A stretch of 62,000 nucleotides of DNA from Mesostigma viride (GCA_009746045.1 RPFO01000131.1:381551-443550); one strand, 5' to 3'; positions 40,421 through 52,480 are shown, numbered from the stretch's first letter. The notes: generated from the letters alone by a model not told the origin. Made by a program: numbers and translations.

Positions 40421-43400
40421 TACAAGCCGGCTCTTCGCTACTCGCCGCCTTAATTGTGGAAGAACTGCACCGCCTCCAGCCTGGTGAGTTCCCTCTGCAC
40501 CTAATTGTGCTGGTGGGCTTCATCAAAGCCTTCGATTCGTTTTTCTGGCCTGTGCTGTGGGACATCCTCGCTCTGTTCCGGATCCCCCGCCCCCTTAATT
40601 GTTGCTGTCATGCATCCGCAACCTGTATGAAGGGTCCACCACCTTGGTGCGCACTTCTTACGGGACTCCACGCCACCATGCCCTTTACAGAAAGAAGGGT
40701 GTGTGGCAGGGCTGCGTGCTCTCGCCCTACCTGTTTATTGTTGTGGTCGAATACGTAATGATTCAGGCACGCAAACGGTTTGCTCGCATTGTGCACATGG
40801 GTAGGGAACCAGGGGTGCTGGTCGACAACCGTTTCTGCCATATGGCGGGGCGGAAACGGAGATTCGGCTGGCGGACATCATCTATGCAGACGACACCACC
40901 CTCTTCGAGGGCACTGAGCACGTGCAGACGTGGCTTGACTGCCTATTGTCTAATCACCAAGAAAATGTCCTCAAATGAGGACATTTTAAAGCATGGATAC
41001 CATTTGTAATAACTAACACATGTCAACACATCCATGGGTACGGTATGGAACCATGTTCATTTATGATATGTTCAAGAGTTGCAAATATGCTTAACATCCA
41101 TGAAATATGCTCATTGTATAATTGTTTACGATTTATGAATGCAGGGGGGTCGCTACGCGAGTGACCAAATAGCACTCAAGTCAACAATATGCCAAGAAAG
41201 AAGGCATGGCCAGGTCATGGCTGGTCCTGAAAATGCACCCAGGGTGCCCACAACATGTCTATGTTACACCCTCGCAGTCCTAGACCCTGCAGCCTGCCAG
41301 GGGGGGGCACAAAATGTAACTGGCAGCCAGGGACCATGGTGCAGGCCAAACAGCAGGCGTAAAGCTAGCTCAGTCCAAAGAGTGAAATATGATGCAAATA
41401 CTTGCCAAGGTTAGGTCCATGATCGTTAGTAGAGGCTCGGCTGCCACCACGGTGCTAAACCATGATGTTGAACCCTTAATACGTTATATATGAAACATAT
41501 ACTGCAAAGAGGCACAAGTTGTAACACAAGCACAATGTAAACATGACAAGCTCAAGTTTCTAAGCCAGTCTTGATCACTTGGACATGAGTTGAAGCATTA
41601 GAAACATATGGGCAACATACCAGCAAGCCTCGAAAAACTTCTCAGCAACAAGGCAGTATATGTGTTGAATCAAACTACCACATCGCAATTAAGCACAGCG
41701 ACAGCTTCTACTTGCTGCTGTTTTGATAACGCAAGGCCGTTTACCTTTTCAGTGACGCAACGGGAAAAGAAAGTACCGCCCAGCAAACTTCCGTTATTCC
41801 CCGGACATAAACGTAATCAAAACCACGAAGTTGGGCATTGAAAGCAACCGAAATTATCACGTCTGCGGGAGTTATAGGTTACAATACGCGCTTAACACGC
41901 TTACTTAGAACGATGCGGTTGAGAATGACAGTCGGATCCTTGTTCTTGACGTGCGCCCAGGCCGCCAGCTGCGCGGGCCAGCTCAAGAAATATATATTAA
42001 AGGACGGTGAAGCGTGGGAAGCACACAGCCTTGCGGCAAAAGAAAAATATGGCTCGCGCTCGCCCTTGTTTTCGCCAGGCGCGACTGCGACATCACGACG
42101 AAAAAATAGAGACTCTTTGACGCATACAACTGCCCAGGTCCCTCTTCTCCCCATATTGCCCATAAGCCCAGAAGCGTACCATAACCCATACTCGCGATAT
42201 CCGCAGCGCCTGGGCGGAAAAAGAAATTGTAAAACCGAACTGCGAACTGACCTATCATGCGATCTACGTAGCTCTCAGATTTTCTTCAACAATGCCAAAA
42301 TCCGTTCATGAACAAAATTTTCGACATATGCAAAGCGCCTGCACGTGAAGAATAGCATCTTCGAAATCACTAGATGACGATCTAAAATGCTGTCTTCGTC
42401 CGGGGCAAAATAATGCCCTATAACATTCAGGCAAGCCTCGGAACTGGCACGACCCCATAGCCGCCACTCGACAAAACACTCGATTACATTGCGATGTTCT
42501 TGCTATTGTAGGTACTTTTCGTCGCCTCATATTTTCCAGGTACGGTCGACCCCTGTCGACCCCAGGGGCTTGGCGCGCTCAGTACCTATCCCAGTTTCGC
42601 GCCAAAACCCACCAAGTGACCCTAGGACCAAATTTGGCGCCAAAACAGCGCCCCTGACCCCCCCCGTCTCAAACGAGGACTATGTCCTCAAATGAGGACA
42701 TTTGGTTTTTGGACACTATCTATAGCAATCGAGGCCCGTGCAGTGGGGCTTGAGGTCATGCAGCAAGAAGACCGAGGCTCTGGCGATTGGGCACACTCAG
42801 CCATGCACCGCCCGACCTCTTCCTACTTAATTGATGGCTCGATCTCGAGTCCTGTATCGGGACCGCGTCAAGTTGCTGGGTTACTAGCTTACTCCCCAGC
42901 TGCGAGGCCGATGTGGACCACCGTATCTCCCTCGCCTGGCACGCTTTACGCCAATACCGGGCCCTGTGGCGCAAGCCCTTGGGCAAGCTAGAGAAACAGG
43001 ATCGACCTGTTTAGTTAAGGTCCTGGTCCCGGCTCCCTGTTCTTACGTACGGGGCCGAGACGTGGACTCTCACCGCCGACCAATTGCCAGCAAGTTGGAC
43101 GGCGCGGTCACCAACAGGCAACATGCTGCGGTCAATTTAATTTCCTTGTAGGATACGCTGCCCATCATCGGTCCGCAAGGAGGACTTGTACCTCGGCATG
43201 CCACTTATCACCAGCACCATCAAGCAGCGGCGCCTGCTGCTAGAAGGGCACTTAGCTCGCATCAACCAGGTAGACACCTCACATGGCCCCTCTGCATGCA
43301 GGGCTGCGCCCCGCCCAGGGCCGGGCCGGCACCTCCTCACGTACGCGTGGGCCGGGCCCATGCAGCCAGGTTAGACGCCGCAAGGCCCGCACCTTCAAAG

Positions 43401-43560
43401 AAAAGCTCGTAGAGGACATGGGGGGCCTAGGCCTCTCCGTGATTTGGAAAAAGATGATGTACAATTATATAAGGCCAAGTGGGCCCAGGTCATAGAGTAC
43501 AACAAACCCCCTGCAGTGGGGAAGGAGCATGTTTGCAAACGAGGGAGGCATGCTATGTAG
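40421..43560 (+). pseudogene. L1/jockey-like ORF2 reverse transcriptase, interrupted
   Basis: RT motifs are visible across frameshifts: a KAFDS segment (K-A-F-D at 40525-40536), Q-G-C-V-L-S-P-Y-L-F (40707-40736) and the catalytic Y-A-D-D (40883-40894). After an insertion (40965-42701) the C-terminal region follows, with Y-G-A-E-T-W-T-L-T (43048-43074) and a G-H-L-A-R motif (43246-43260), ending in a basic Cys-containing tail with stop near 43560. This is the usual order of the RT and C-terminal domains in LINE ORF2. The N-terminal endonuclease is missing. Dead copy, with several TTAATT additions. Confidence 0.75.
40965..42701. mobile_element. Insertion in ORF2 bounded by identical palindromes
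   Basis: The palindrome-like 20-mer ATGTCCTCAAATGAGGACAT stands at 40965-40984 and again at 42682-42701, both followed by TT, exactly where the RT reading is broken. The 1.7-kb interior is AT-rich at left and has GCGCCAAA words at right. No transposase domain was found in its short frames. Whether the palindromes are terminal repeats or a duplicated target cannot be told. Confidence 0.6.
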
Positions 43561-43657
43561 CCAAGGCTCATAGGGTCGCGAGCACCATAGATATAGAATA
43601 GAATTGTTTTGTAGATAGCATGTAGATAGCTTAGACCGGTAGGATTGCGTGTATACC
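43561..43657 (+). other. LINE 3' UTR
   Basis: About 95 bp from the ORF2 stop to the microsatellite, with GTAGATAGCTTAGACCGGTAGG. A diverged inverted copy lies at about 60323-60400, also adjacent to a tetranucleotide array. Confidence 0.6.
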
Positions 43658-44279
43658 CATCCATCCATCCATCCATCCATCCATCCATCCATCCATCCAT
43701 CCATCCATCCATCCATCCATCCATCCATCCATCCATCCATCCATCCATCCATCCATCCATCCATCCATCCATCCATCCATCCATCCATCCATCCATCCAT
43801 CCATCCATCCATCCATCCATCCATCCATCCATCCATCCATCCATCCATCCATCCATCCATCCATCCATCCATCCATCCATCCATCCATCCATCCATCCAT
43901 CCATCCATCCATCCATCCATCCATCCATCCATCCATCCATCCATCCATCCATCCATCCATCCATCCATCCATCCATCCATCCATCCATCCATCCATCCAT
44001 CCATCCATCCATCCATCCATCCATCCATCCATCCATCCATCCATCCATCCATCCATCCATCCATCCATCCATCCATCCATCCATCCATCCATCCATCCAT
44101 CCATCCATCCATCCATCCATCCATCCATCCATCCATCCATCCATCCATCCATCATCCATCCATCCATCCATCCATCCATCCATCCATCCATCCATCCATC
44201 CATCCATCCATCCATCCATCCATCCATCCATCCATCCATCCATCCATCCATCCATCCATCCATCCATCCATCCATCCAT
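43658..44279. repeat. (CCAT)n microsatellite, about 620 bp
   Basis: Roughly 155 tandem ATCC/CCAT tetramers with a single register slip near 44152. It directly follows a LINE 3' UTR and is followed by (TTAA)n and the block CTCCCGTTGGGGAGTCACGG. Reading frames across it (Ile-His-Pro-Ser or Trp-Met-Asp-Gly) are artefacts. Confidence 0.98.
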
Positions 44280-44702
44280 TAATTAATTAATTAATTAAAC
44301 TCGTGCTCCCGTTGGGGAGTCACGGAGCACCGAAGTGCTTTTAATCCCTGTGTGTGCACTACAGGAGAAAGGGCAGAGACCCCCAGTCTCCTTCATGCCA
44401 AAGGCATGCCACAGCTGCAATCGGGCGCGGCTAGCTTAAAGGACAGGCTACCGATCCGGCAAACTGTGGGTGCAATAAGACCCGTGTGAGCATGTCATAG
44501 CAAGGAGCGTGGGCAAGTAATCTGAACATAGCCAGGGCGTAGCATGGCTGTACTAGAACTAGGCTAAGGCTATGGCTGGTTGTGTACCGTGCGTTGGCGG
44601 CACGTGACTAGGTTTGTCGGCACAGCTAGGCAAACATTCTAGGCATGGCTGCCTTAGCGACAGTGACTCCAATGGTTACAAGCTAGGGCTAATGCTATTC
44701 TA
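44280..44702. other. Unassigned sequence after the microsatellite
   Basis: Begins with ATTAATTAATTAATTAA and a CTCCCGTTGGGGAG hairpin shared with 46430-46470 and 59915-59960. The rest shows no coding pattern. It leads into the 3' end of the inverted ORF1 copy. Confidence 0.5.
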
Positions 44703-46081
44703 GCCCGCTGGGGGCGTCCACATCTTGTGGTTGATCATCAGGTCCCCGCCCCTCCAGTACACCTTGGGCTTCTGGGGGTCCTGCTTATGGCGGAGGTATT
44801 CCGGCCACAGGTCGCGTCGCTGCTGTTGCTGAGCGGGGGTTAGGTCGTCATCCAGCGTCCAGGTGAGGTCGTGCAACCGCTTGCGACGAGAGAGGAACCG
44901 CTGCTTATCCTCAGGGGAGAGGAAGGTGAGCAGGACTGGTGGGGTGGCCGCCTTGTCCCGTGAGTGGGGAAGGCGGTGGCATGCACCCACGCAGTTCTAC
45001 CTCACCTACCAGGCCCATGAGGGTAAGAAGCTGGTTCTTGATCTCGTCAGCAAGGGAGGTTGACGTCTCACCTGGCTTAATTCTGGGGGAAGCGACGTAG
45101 CACCACTCGGCACTCGCGGCGAGCGCGATCAGTGACCTCCCGTTGCTGGGCCTGGCGGTGGTCCTCCAGCTCCTGGAGCTTCGTGGCGATGGCGTCGGTG
45201 GTGGAGGCGGTCGCTGTCCGCAGCAGGTCCGCGTAGGAGAGCGGGAGGTCACCAGCATCCTGCCGGGGTGGCTGGGAGGCAATGGTGGCCGTCTGCTCCG
45301 CTAGCTTTGGGACCTGTGTGGCCAGGGCCTCGGTGTGGGCGGTGATGGCCTCAAGCTTCTTCATGAGCACGCCGCACTTGCCTTCCACCTGGTTAAGGCG
45401 AGAGGCAAGTGCAGCATGCGTTTCCGAAGCCTGCGCCGCGGTGTGTAGCGCCGTGAACTGTGGTTGTAGCTTGTGGACGACCTTGGTTTCCACGTTGGAG
45501 ACCCGGGCCTCGACCGTGTTGAGCGTGGTGTTCAGCGAGGTCATCTTCTCGGCCAGCGGCCAGGTCACGTGCTCCTCCAGCACTGCGCGGATGTCATCCT
45601 TGCAGAGGGAGGAAGCCGATGGGGCTGCCGGCTGTGCGGGGGCTGGGGCGTTGAGTGCGTTCCAAAGTTCTCTGTGGATGGCGCCGAAGCTGCGCTGGTA
45701 GTAGCTGGTCAAGATAGACTCGCGTTGGCGGGATTCGGCACAGGTGTAGAGCCAGGACGTGTCGCGGTAGTCGATAGCCGCCCCCCTTCTCCAGGGCACA
45801 AAGAGCTTCCGCTCCTGTGTGAGGAACTGGAGAACTTCGACGACTTCCTGCGGCGACAGCTGCTGCCACTCGAGGAGGGAGAACATTCCGTCGCCGGGCA
45901 AGAATTTGCTCCATTTGTGGCGATCGTGGCATGGTTTCTTGGGCTCAGGCGAGGCGCTTGGCGAGGGTTTGGCGGGTAAGCCTGGCGGCTGAACAATGGC
46001 GAGGGCGAGAGGGTTGGGCTGGGCGCTGGGAAGCTGTGCCAGCTCCTTTTCCAGCCCTCGTTTTGCTTTGGTAGTCGTCAT
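44703..46081 (-). pseudogene. L1-like ORF1 (subfamily 2), best copy, frameshifted
   Basis: The ATG at 46081 opens a 334-codon frame: a basic start, proline-rich linker, LLEWQQLSPQEVVEVLQFL helix, then a long coiled coil (about residues 165-270) and YADLLR. Near 45078 a frameshift occurs; a second frame (about 45060-44990) and a third (44990-44703) complete an RNA-recognition-like domain and the C-terminal domain with R-R-K-R-L and DDDLTPAQQQQRRDLWPEYL signatures typical of LINE ORF1 proteins. It would bind and chaperone LINE RNA. The 5' UTR upstream contains the (CATC)n array at 46292. No ORF2 accompanies it here. Confidence 0.75.
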
Positions 46082-46291
46082 AGCTGGTCACGTGCGTAAC
46101 TTTGTCTATACTGCGTGGCAGCCGTAACCGTTTATACTGGCAAGTGCGTCTTAGAAAGGCGCATCGAATGCAAGTGGTCTGACCGAATTTGGGGCTCAGA
46201 CGCAAAAGATCTGAACTCCGCCGTCAGCCATACCGCCGTCAGCCATTTTCGTGGGCTGTCAACAAGGCTCAAAAAGGTGGAGATTCAAGGG

Positions 46292-46425
46292 TCATCCATC
46301 CATCCATCCATCCATCCATCCATCCATCCATCCATCCATCCATCCATCCATCCATCCATCCATCCATCCATCCATCCATCCATCCATCCATCCATCCATC
46401 CATCCATCCATCCATCCATCCATCG
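46292..46425. repeat. (CATC)n microsatellite, about 134 bp
   Basis: About 33 tetramers, followed by GGGGCTAATGCTCCGTGACTCC, the same block that borders the arrays at 43658 and 59968. Preceded by GGGT. Confidence 0.97.
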
Positions 46426-46868
46426 GGGCTAATGCTCCGTGACTCCCCATGCAACGGGAGCTACAGTAGCACGAGATTAATGTCAGGTGCCATGCAAGTG
46501 TGCATGCATGCTAATATCGAGACTTTTTCAATGAGTAGCTTTGTTGAACACAATTGTGGTGGCTTGCCTTCGGGCATGCGGGAAGATGGGAGTCTCTGCC
46601 CCCTTCTCACTGTGTGCACAGCAAAAATGTCCTACACGAAAAGCACTATAGAACCAGTTAGATTAGCATAACTAGTATTAATTAGAAAGGGTTGTATTAG
46701 TATTCTTCTCATAATCCAGGGGTTGATTAAAGTAAAACAATGGATCCATGGCTCCCCAACGAAACCGTGCATGTAACTAATTGATTAATGTTTGAGCACC
46801 GAATTTAGTCGTGAATATCACAATCGCTTCGTCTGTCTAAGACGCACATGCTGATATAATTTTCCGAC
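46426..46868. other. Spacer and 5' leader of the ORF1-only element
   Basis: 46430-46470 is the shared CTCCGTGACTCCCC block. 46790-46868 matches the inverted leader 52376-52450 (GTCTAAGACGCACATGCTGATATAATTT), so it is the 5' UTR of the following element. No gene between. Confidence 0.55.
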
Positions 46869-48620
46869 GCTATTACGCAATATATGGCGAACAAACACGC
46901 CTCGACGCAACGCAGCCTGGCGGCTGCGCTCGGCAATGAAAATACGTCTGCAGCTCCGGCTGCAGCTTCGCCCTCAGGTCCGGCAGGCAGCAGTGACACT
47001 AGTCGCGCACTGGTGGTCGCCCAGCACCCTCCCGGGCTTCATGCCTCGCCCTCAGCCTCACCTGAGCCCAAACGCAGCCGCCCAACTGAACCTTAAGCTG
47101 GTCTAGCTGAGTACGACATTGACGTTGACGAGTTATTTTCCACCTTCCACGTCAACAGACCCGGCTATTTCAACAAAGCACACATCCGGATACTGGATCG
47201 GCTCCTCAGCTCCTGTTTTATGGGTCGTATGCCTCCCTTCTTGACCTGTGCCAGCGCCTCCAACGCCACAAATGCTTCCGCAGCCAGTCTGACGGCCATT
47301 TTCAGCTCTGCGCAGCTGACCTGTCTGACGGGTCGCGACCGCGCCTTCAGCTTGCCGCCCTCTTTTCCATCCTTCAGCGCGTGCTTCCGCGGACCTCTGG
47401 CAACCCGTCCCTTTGACCGAATTCAGCTTCCTCACCCACCTCCAGGCAGCCATCTCACAGCACGTGACGCCCCTAGCTGCAGATGTGGCAGCTGTGGGTT
47501 GCACGCTGGCTGCTGAGCTCCCCACCTGGCCCACCATCCCCATGCACCGCCACCGCCACCCTCCTCGCCTCCACCGGCCCCCCCCCCCCCTCCGCCTCCA
47601 CCGACTCCATCACCGCCCAGCTCCGCGACATTGACCATCGCCGTACAATGTATACTGAGGATAATGCAATCGCCATCGAGGTTCTGCAAAACACCGCAGG
47701 CCTCACCGCCCAGGCGGTGAAGGACATTGCCGCCAAGCCAGCCCCGGCTGGCCTGGCCGGCGATGCTCCTCCCATCCCAACCTGGGCGGACATGCTTATT
47801 AAGCAGCACGCCACCAGTCCACCACCTCCGCCGTCGCAGCACAACTCACAGCAGCAGACGCTCGACCTCCGCGAGGAGGCCGAGCTTGCCAAGCGCAGCG
47901 TCAACGTCATTGTCAAGAACTTGGACATGGAGGAAGGTGAGAATTCGGAGAAGCTTGCGCGTGCGTTTGAGAGAGAAATTCTTAGTCACATGGGCCTTAC
48001 TGGTGAGATCGAGCTGGTCGCCCACCGCCTTCCCCGCGCGCGGGGTAAGGCAGGGCCGCCCCCGCTCCTTCTCACCTTTAAGACCCCGGCGGACAAGATT
48101 TCTTTTCTCAGACGCCGCAAGCGGCTCGAGAAGACTCACTTCACCCTTGACGACGACTTGAGTCACTTGACCCTGGCGCAGCAACATTGACGGCGACGGG
48201 AGCTATGGCCGACCTACCTCCATGCAGCTCCGGCAGACCAAGGCGGGGCAGCCGGTCGGTATACTGGAAGGGGGCGGCCATCTGCGTCGGCCACAAGCCC
48301 TGGCATGCGACCCCCGCGGCCCTAACGACTCCATGCGCCCCAGCTTAGGGGAATACAGCAGCAGTAGTGTAGAATACGGATAGACCGTGGCCATGTACAT
48401 GTAAGCCTCCTATAGGCTCTATACCAGCTGATTCACAAGTATTATTTAGCCATGTACATGTGCGCCTATGATGTGCCACACTCCAGATGATGCCTAGTAG
48501 CTTTATTTAGTTATGCTGTGCCCATGCTGAGAGCGTAGGCTGCTCTCTGCTGAGATGCCACGCTCTAGCTCTTGTATAGCTATGCTGATCTTCCCCCACA
48601 TGACAAGCTCCCCCTTAGCT
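46869..48620 (+). mobile_element. ORF1-only L1-like element (subfamily 1), direct copy
   Basis: Contains a leader, ORF1 with frameshifts (46884-48340) and a 3' UTR ending near CTTCCCCCACATG (48590-48601), but no RT. The 3' part from about 48190 is an inverted repeat of 48830-49250. Elements with ORF1 but no ORF2 (half-LINEs such as HAL1) depend on other LINEs for mobility. Confidence 0.7.
46884..48340 (+). pseudogene. L1-like ORF1 (subfamily 1), frameshifted
   Basis: The ATG at 46884 opens a KHASTQRSLAAALGNENTSAA start that matches the minus-strand copy at 52376. A TAA at 47094 and frame changes near 47230 and 47500 interrupt it. From 47483 the frame covers a coiled coil (IAIEVLQNTAGLTAQAVKDIAA), a linker with WADML, and the RNA-recognition-like domain (N-V-I-V-K-N-L-D, then LLTFKTPADKISFLRRRKRL and TLDDDL). 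A further shift after 48187 gives the C-terminal YWKGAAI segment. An RNA-binding nucleocapsid-like protein, here inactive. Confidence 0.75.
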
Positions 48621-48829
48621 GGGCATTAATTAATTAGGAACATCACTCCGTTGGGAGTAAATGTAGCACATATCCCTGAGAAGGGGCATATGGCTTTTAA
48701 TACATCCTAGGCTACTTCATGCAAGGGTGGGAATGTAAGCTACCCTTGCTCTAGGTGCACCAGGGCACCCGCACCCTCGATCATGGTCTATCACGCTATC
48801 AGTATGCCCAGCGGCTGAGGGGGAGCATG
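48621..48829. other. Spacer between tail-to-tail ORF1 elements
   Basis: Holds ATTAATTAATTAG, an ACTCCGTTGGGAGT hairpin and a block (CATATCCCTGAGAAGGGGCATATG) that recurs inverted near 52680. Probably the remnant of the shared terminal sequence of these elements. No gene. Confidence 0.5.
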
Positions 48830-49620
48830 CCATGTGGGGGAAGATCATCATAGCGCTATACAAAAGCTAGAGCGTGGCATCTCAGCATGCAGAGAGCAAC
48901 TCTCTGCATGGGCACAACATAACTAAATAAAAATAAGCATCATCTGGAGTGTGGCACATCATAGGCACACATGTACATGGCTATATAAGTGAGACTCGTG
49001 AGTCACTGCTGGTATCAGAGAGCCTGTACGTGTACATGTACATGGCCACGGTCTATCTATTCTACACTACTACTGCTGTATTCCCCTAAGCTGGGGCGTC
49101 TGGAGTCGCTGGGGCCGCGGGGGTCGCATGCCAGGGCTTGTGGCCGACGTAGATGCCGGCCGCCCCCTTCCAGTACACCGGCTGCCCCGCCTTGGTCTGC
49201 CGGAGCTGGAGGTAGGTCGGCCATAGCTCCCGTCGCCGTTGTTGCTGCGCCAGGGTCTAGTCGTCGTCAAGGGTGAAGAGAGTCTTCTCGAGCCGCTTGC
49301 GGCGTCTGAGAAAAGAAATCTTGTCCGCCGGGGTCTTAAAGGTGAGAAGGAGCGGGGGCGCCCCTGCCTCACCCCGCGCACGGGGAAGGCGGTGGGTGAC
49401 CAGCTCGATCTCACCGTTAAGGCCCATGCGACCAAGGATTTCTCTCTCAAACGCACGCGCAAGCTTCTCGGAATTCTCACCTTCCTCCATGCATGGCGAG
49501 GTTCTTGACGATGACGTTGACGCTGCGCTTGGTGAGCTCGGCCTCCTCGCGGAGGTCGAGCGTCTGCTGCTGTGAGCTGTGCTGCGACGGCGGAGGTGGT
49601 GGAGGTGGTGTGCTGCTTAA

Positions 49621-51538
49621 GGGGACTCGGCGCGGCGAATATTTTTCGCGCCAAAAAATCCCGCGGTACCCTCCGTACCGTGAAAAGTGGGTGCACGGTG
49701 CGCGCACCCCTTGCGGAAGTGGCCATGGCGACTGCTTTTAGACGAAACGTGACAAATCTGGCTCGCGGAAAGCAGAGAAAATGCTCGATTCTTGGAGAAA
49801 ATTAGTTACTGATTCTAATTTATGGTGGGATAGTTGCGATCTATAATGTCGCGGGCTCTTTTTCTTTACCATCGGCAGGGGGGGTCCGGCCTGAATTTCT
49901 GTCGGGATGAATAAAGTATAATGGATGCCTGGCGCCTGCAGGTGTGATTGTCGATTGTTGCCAGCTTTGATGGTCCTGCTGGAAGCTAGTTTAATGATGT
50001 TTCTAAAGCCGTAAAAATTCCCGCTGCTATCTTTACCTTTCCCATCATTTTGCGGTAAGATAACATTAGGCCTGCGCGATGTGCGCCCGACCTCTCCATG
50101 AAAGGGCGGCCTTTCTTGTGCGCCTGGGCACGAATAAATGCCCGTTATGGTACGTTCTTGTATTAAACGTCCTAAGATAGCGCTTTCCTGCTTTCTTAGC
50201 TCGTTGAGCGTAAGCTTTTTGCCTTCTTTCCGGCCAGATGCAGCCATGAAGTTGCGGGTCCTAGCGCTGCATCGCTGGATTCCTGGATGTTTTTTAGCAA
50301 GTTCGTCTGTGACGTGGCTGGCTTGCTGCAGCGCGTGGCCCACAACCTGTCGGGAAGGTTTAGTGCTTTTATTTCCATGCTTCTATGAAATTTCTTTTGC
50401 TTTATAGACAGTTGTGTTCGAGGAAATTCACGCGGTCTTCCTAAGCAGCTGCATCATTTCCCCCAGACACTGACGAGCTGGCACCTGTCTCCTAAAGAAA
50501 GTGGCTCGTGCTTGTTAGAAAGGAGGCAGTGTGCATTTTGCGGGACACAATGCTTTGGTGGCACATGCGTCAGGTAGGTTGTTCCAATGGTCTCTTCACC
50601 TTTCCCACTGAGTAAATGGCCTTTGTCATGCTAACCAGAGCAGCTAGCCACAGGTTGGCTGGATAAAAAGTCAGCTTATTTTCTCTTTATATACCGCGTG
50701 TGTGGTCCTCCACATGTCCGGCTTGTTGGGCATTTTGGAAGAGGGTTTTTAATGTGATGTTGGGTGGAACAACTTGGTTGTTGGCACAAAATCACACATT
50801 ATTAGCCTGAGATAGGCATGACATATGCTGCTCAGGCGTGTCGTCCTACCAGCCTTGTTGTTAAGGGTAGACTCACAAGGCTGGCTGTGCCGATGGAGGG
50901 GTGGGGCGTATGACGCTCCGGACATCCTCCTCACACTCCGTGATCAAAGTGGGCATGTTTTTGGGTGTCTAGGGTAGCAAAACAGATGTCATTTTGGCTC
51001 AGCACTAGCTCAATTCTCTTTTAGCGTCTACCCAGGTGGCATCACAGGAAAATCAATAACTTGAGCTAGCTACGCTTGTCAGAATGAGCTCAAACTTTGG
51101 GGTTGTGTTTCCCCCCACTCAGTGGAATATAAAATGTATGGATGACCCAATCTGATGTGTTAATGATTTGATTTATTTTTTTTGGCTCAAAAAAGTACCC
51201 ATTTTGCGGGATACCCATTAATAACTCAAACAAATGTGACCATTTTGGCCATGTAAATAGCCCAGCTTTTTAAAAAGTGGGAGAACTTTGCAGAAATGTA
51301 TGGGCAGGTCATTTGGATAAGTGGTTTGTCTTGGGCAAAATATCTCATAAATAGCGTCTTTTTCTATTTTTAGCTCGCCACCGGTGCGTGGTTGGGGGTA
51401 GTACCCCCAACAAGTGGTGGCATGAATGTCCAAACATCATATTTATGGTACTCAATCATCACTAGATGGTTCCCGAGTGCATTGGAACTGATATTCATGA
51501 AAGTCAGTTTTTCAGGCTTTTGGACGTGCGAGTCCCCT
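49621..51538. mobile_element. piggyBac-like TTAA element, 1918 bp, non-autonomous
   Basis: TTAA is duplicated at 49617-49620 and 51539-51542. The ends are inverted repeats: GGGGACTCG at left, CGAGTCCCC at right. The equivalent place in the uninterrupted ORF1 at about 47790-47800 has a single TTA/TTAA-type site, and removing the insert with one TTAA restores the local reading. The interior has a 201-aa minus frame (49738-50343) without recognisable transposase residues, so it is probably an internally deleted or MITE-like member. TTAA targets are the hallmark of piggyBac transposases. Confidence 0.85.
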
Positions 51539-51542
51539 TAAG

Positions 51543-52376
51543 CATGTCCGCCCAGGTCGTGATGGGAGGAGCATCGCCGGCCAGGCCAGCCGGGGCTGGC
51601 TTGGCGGCAATGTCCTTCACTGCCTGGGCGGTGAGGCCGGCGGTGTTCTGCAGGACCTCGATGGCGATTGCATTGTCTTTAAGACGCTGGTCGATTTCAC
51701 GGAGCTGGGCGGTGATGGCGTCGGAGGTGGGGGTGGTGGCGGTGGAGGAGGCGAGGAGGGTGGCGGTGGCGGTGGGGATGGTGGGGAGCTCAGCAGCCAG
51801 CGTGCGACTCACAGCTGCCACATCTGCAGCTAGGGGCGTCACGTGCTGTGAGAGGGCTTCGTTGAGGTGGAGGAGGAGGGCGGATTCGGTCAGGGGGATG
51901 GGACGCCAGACGTCAATGGCACTGCGCTGAAGGATGGAAAAGAGGGCGGCAAGCTGAAGGCGCGGTCGCGTCCAGCCAGACAGGTCAGGTGCACGAGGCT
52001 GGAACTGGCCATCAGACTGCCTGCGGAAGCATTTATGGCGTTGGAGGCGCTGGCACAGGTCGAAAATGGAGGCATACGACCCATAAAACAAAAGCTCCAG
52101 GATCCGGATAGGTGCCCTGTCGAAATAGCCGTGTCTGTTGACGTCGAAGGTGGAAAATAACTCGTCAACGTCAAAGTCGTACTCAGACCAGCTAGGTTCG
52201 GTTGGGCGGCTGCGTTTGGGCTCAGGCGAGGCTGGAAGCCCGGGCGGGTGCTGGGCGACCACCAGTGCGCGACTAGGGTCACCGCTGCCTGCCAGGCCTG
52301 AAGGCGAAGCTGCAGACGTATTTTCATTGCCGAGCGCAGCCGTCAGGCTGCGTTGCGTCGAGAGCCGTTTGCTCAT
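51543..52376 (-). pseudogene. L1-like ORF1 N-terminal part (subfamily 1)
   Basis: Open from the ATG at 52376 through a proline/serine-rich start, a SEYDFDVDELFSTFDVN segment, a helical RQSDGQFQPRAPDLSGWTRPRLQLAALFS region and a coiled-coil part ending in WADML, where the TTAA insertion begins. The same protein continues in the same direction at 49616 and below (RNA-recognition-like and C-terminal domains). It shows what the undamaged N-terminus of the 46884 copy looks like. Confidence 0.75.
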
Positions 52377-52480
52377 CGTATATTGCGTAATAGCTTCGGA
52401 AAATTATATCAGCATGTGCGTCGTAGAAAGACGCGTCGACTGTGATATTCACGGCTAAATTCGGGGCTCAAACGTGAAAG

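Larger units (their letters stand above)
48830..52480 (-). mobile_element. ORF1-only L1-like element (subfamily 1), inverted copy with insertion
   Basis: Mirror of 46869-48620. The ORF1 N-terminal part is at 51543-52376 (intact frame of about 278 codons), the C-terminal part at 49070-49616, and a TTAA-flanked element lies between (49621-51538). Near 49490 a TGCATG stands where TG is expected, shifting the frame in the RNA-binding domain. The 5' leader extends to about 52480. Confidence 0.75.

Noticed and set aside
43395-44290. Long ORFs of Met-Asp-Gly-Trp or Ile-His-Pro-Ser repeats
   Set aside because: They are translations of the CCAT microsatellite in every frame and have no independent start or end.
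49738-50343. 201-codon minus-strand ORF as a piggyBac transposase
   Set aside because: Too short, with no recognisable DDD catalytic pattern or cysteine-rich C-terminal domain.
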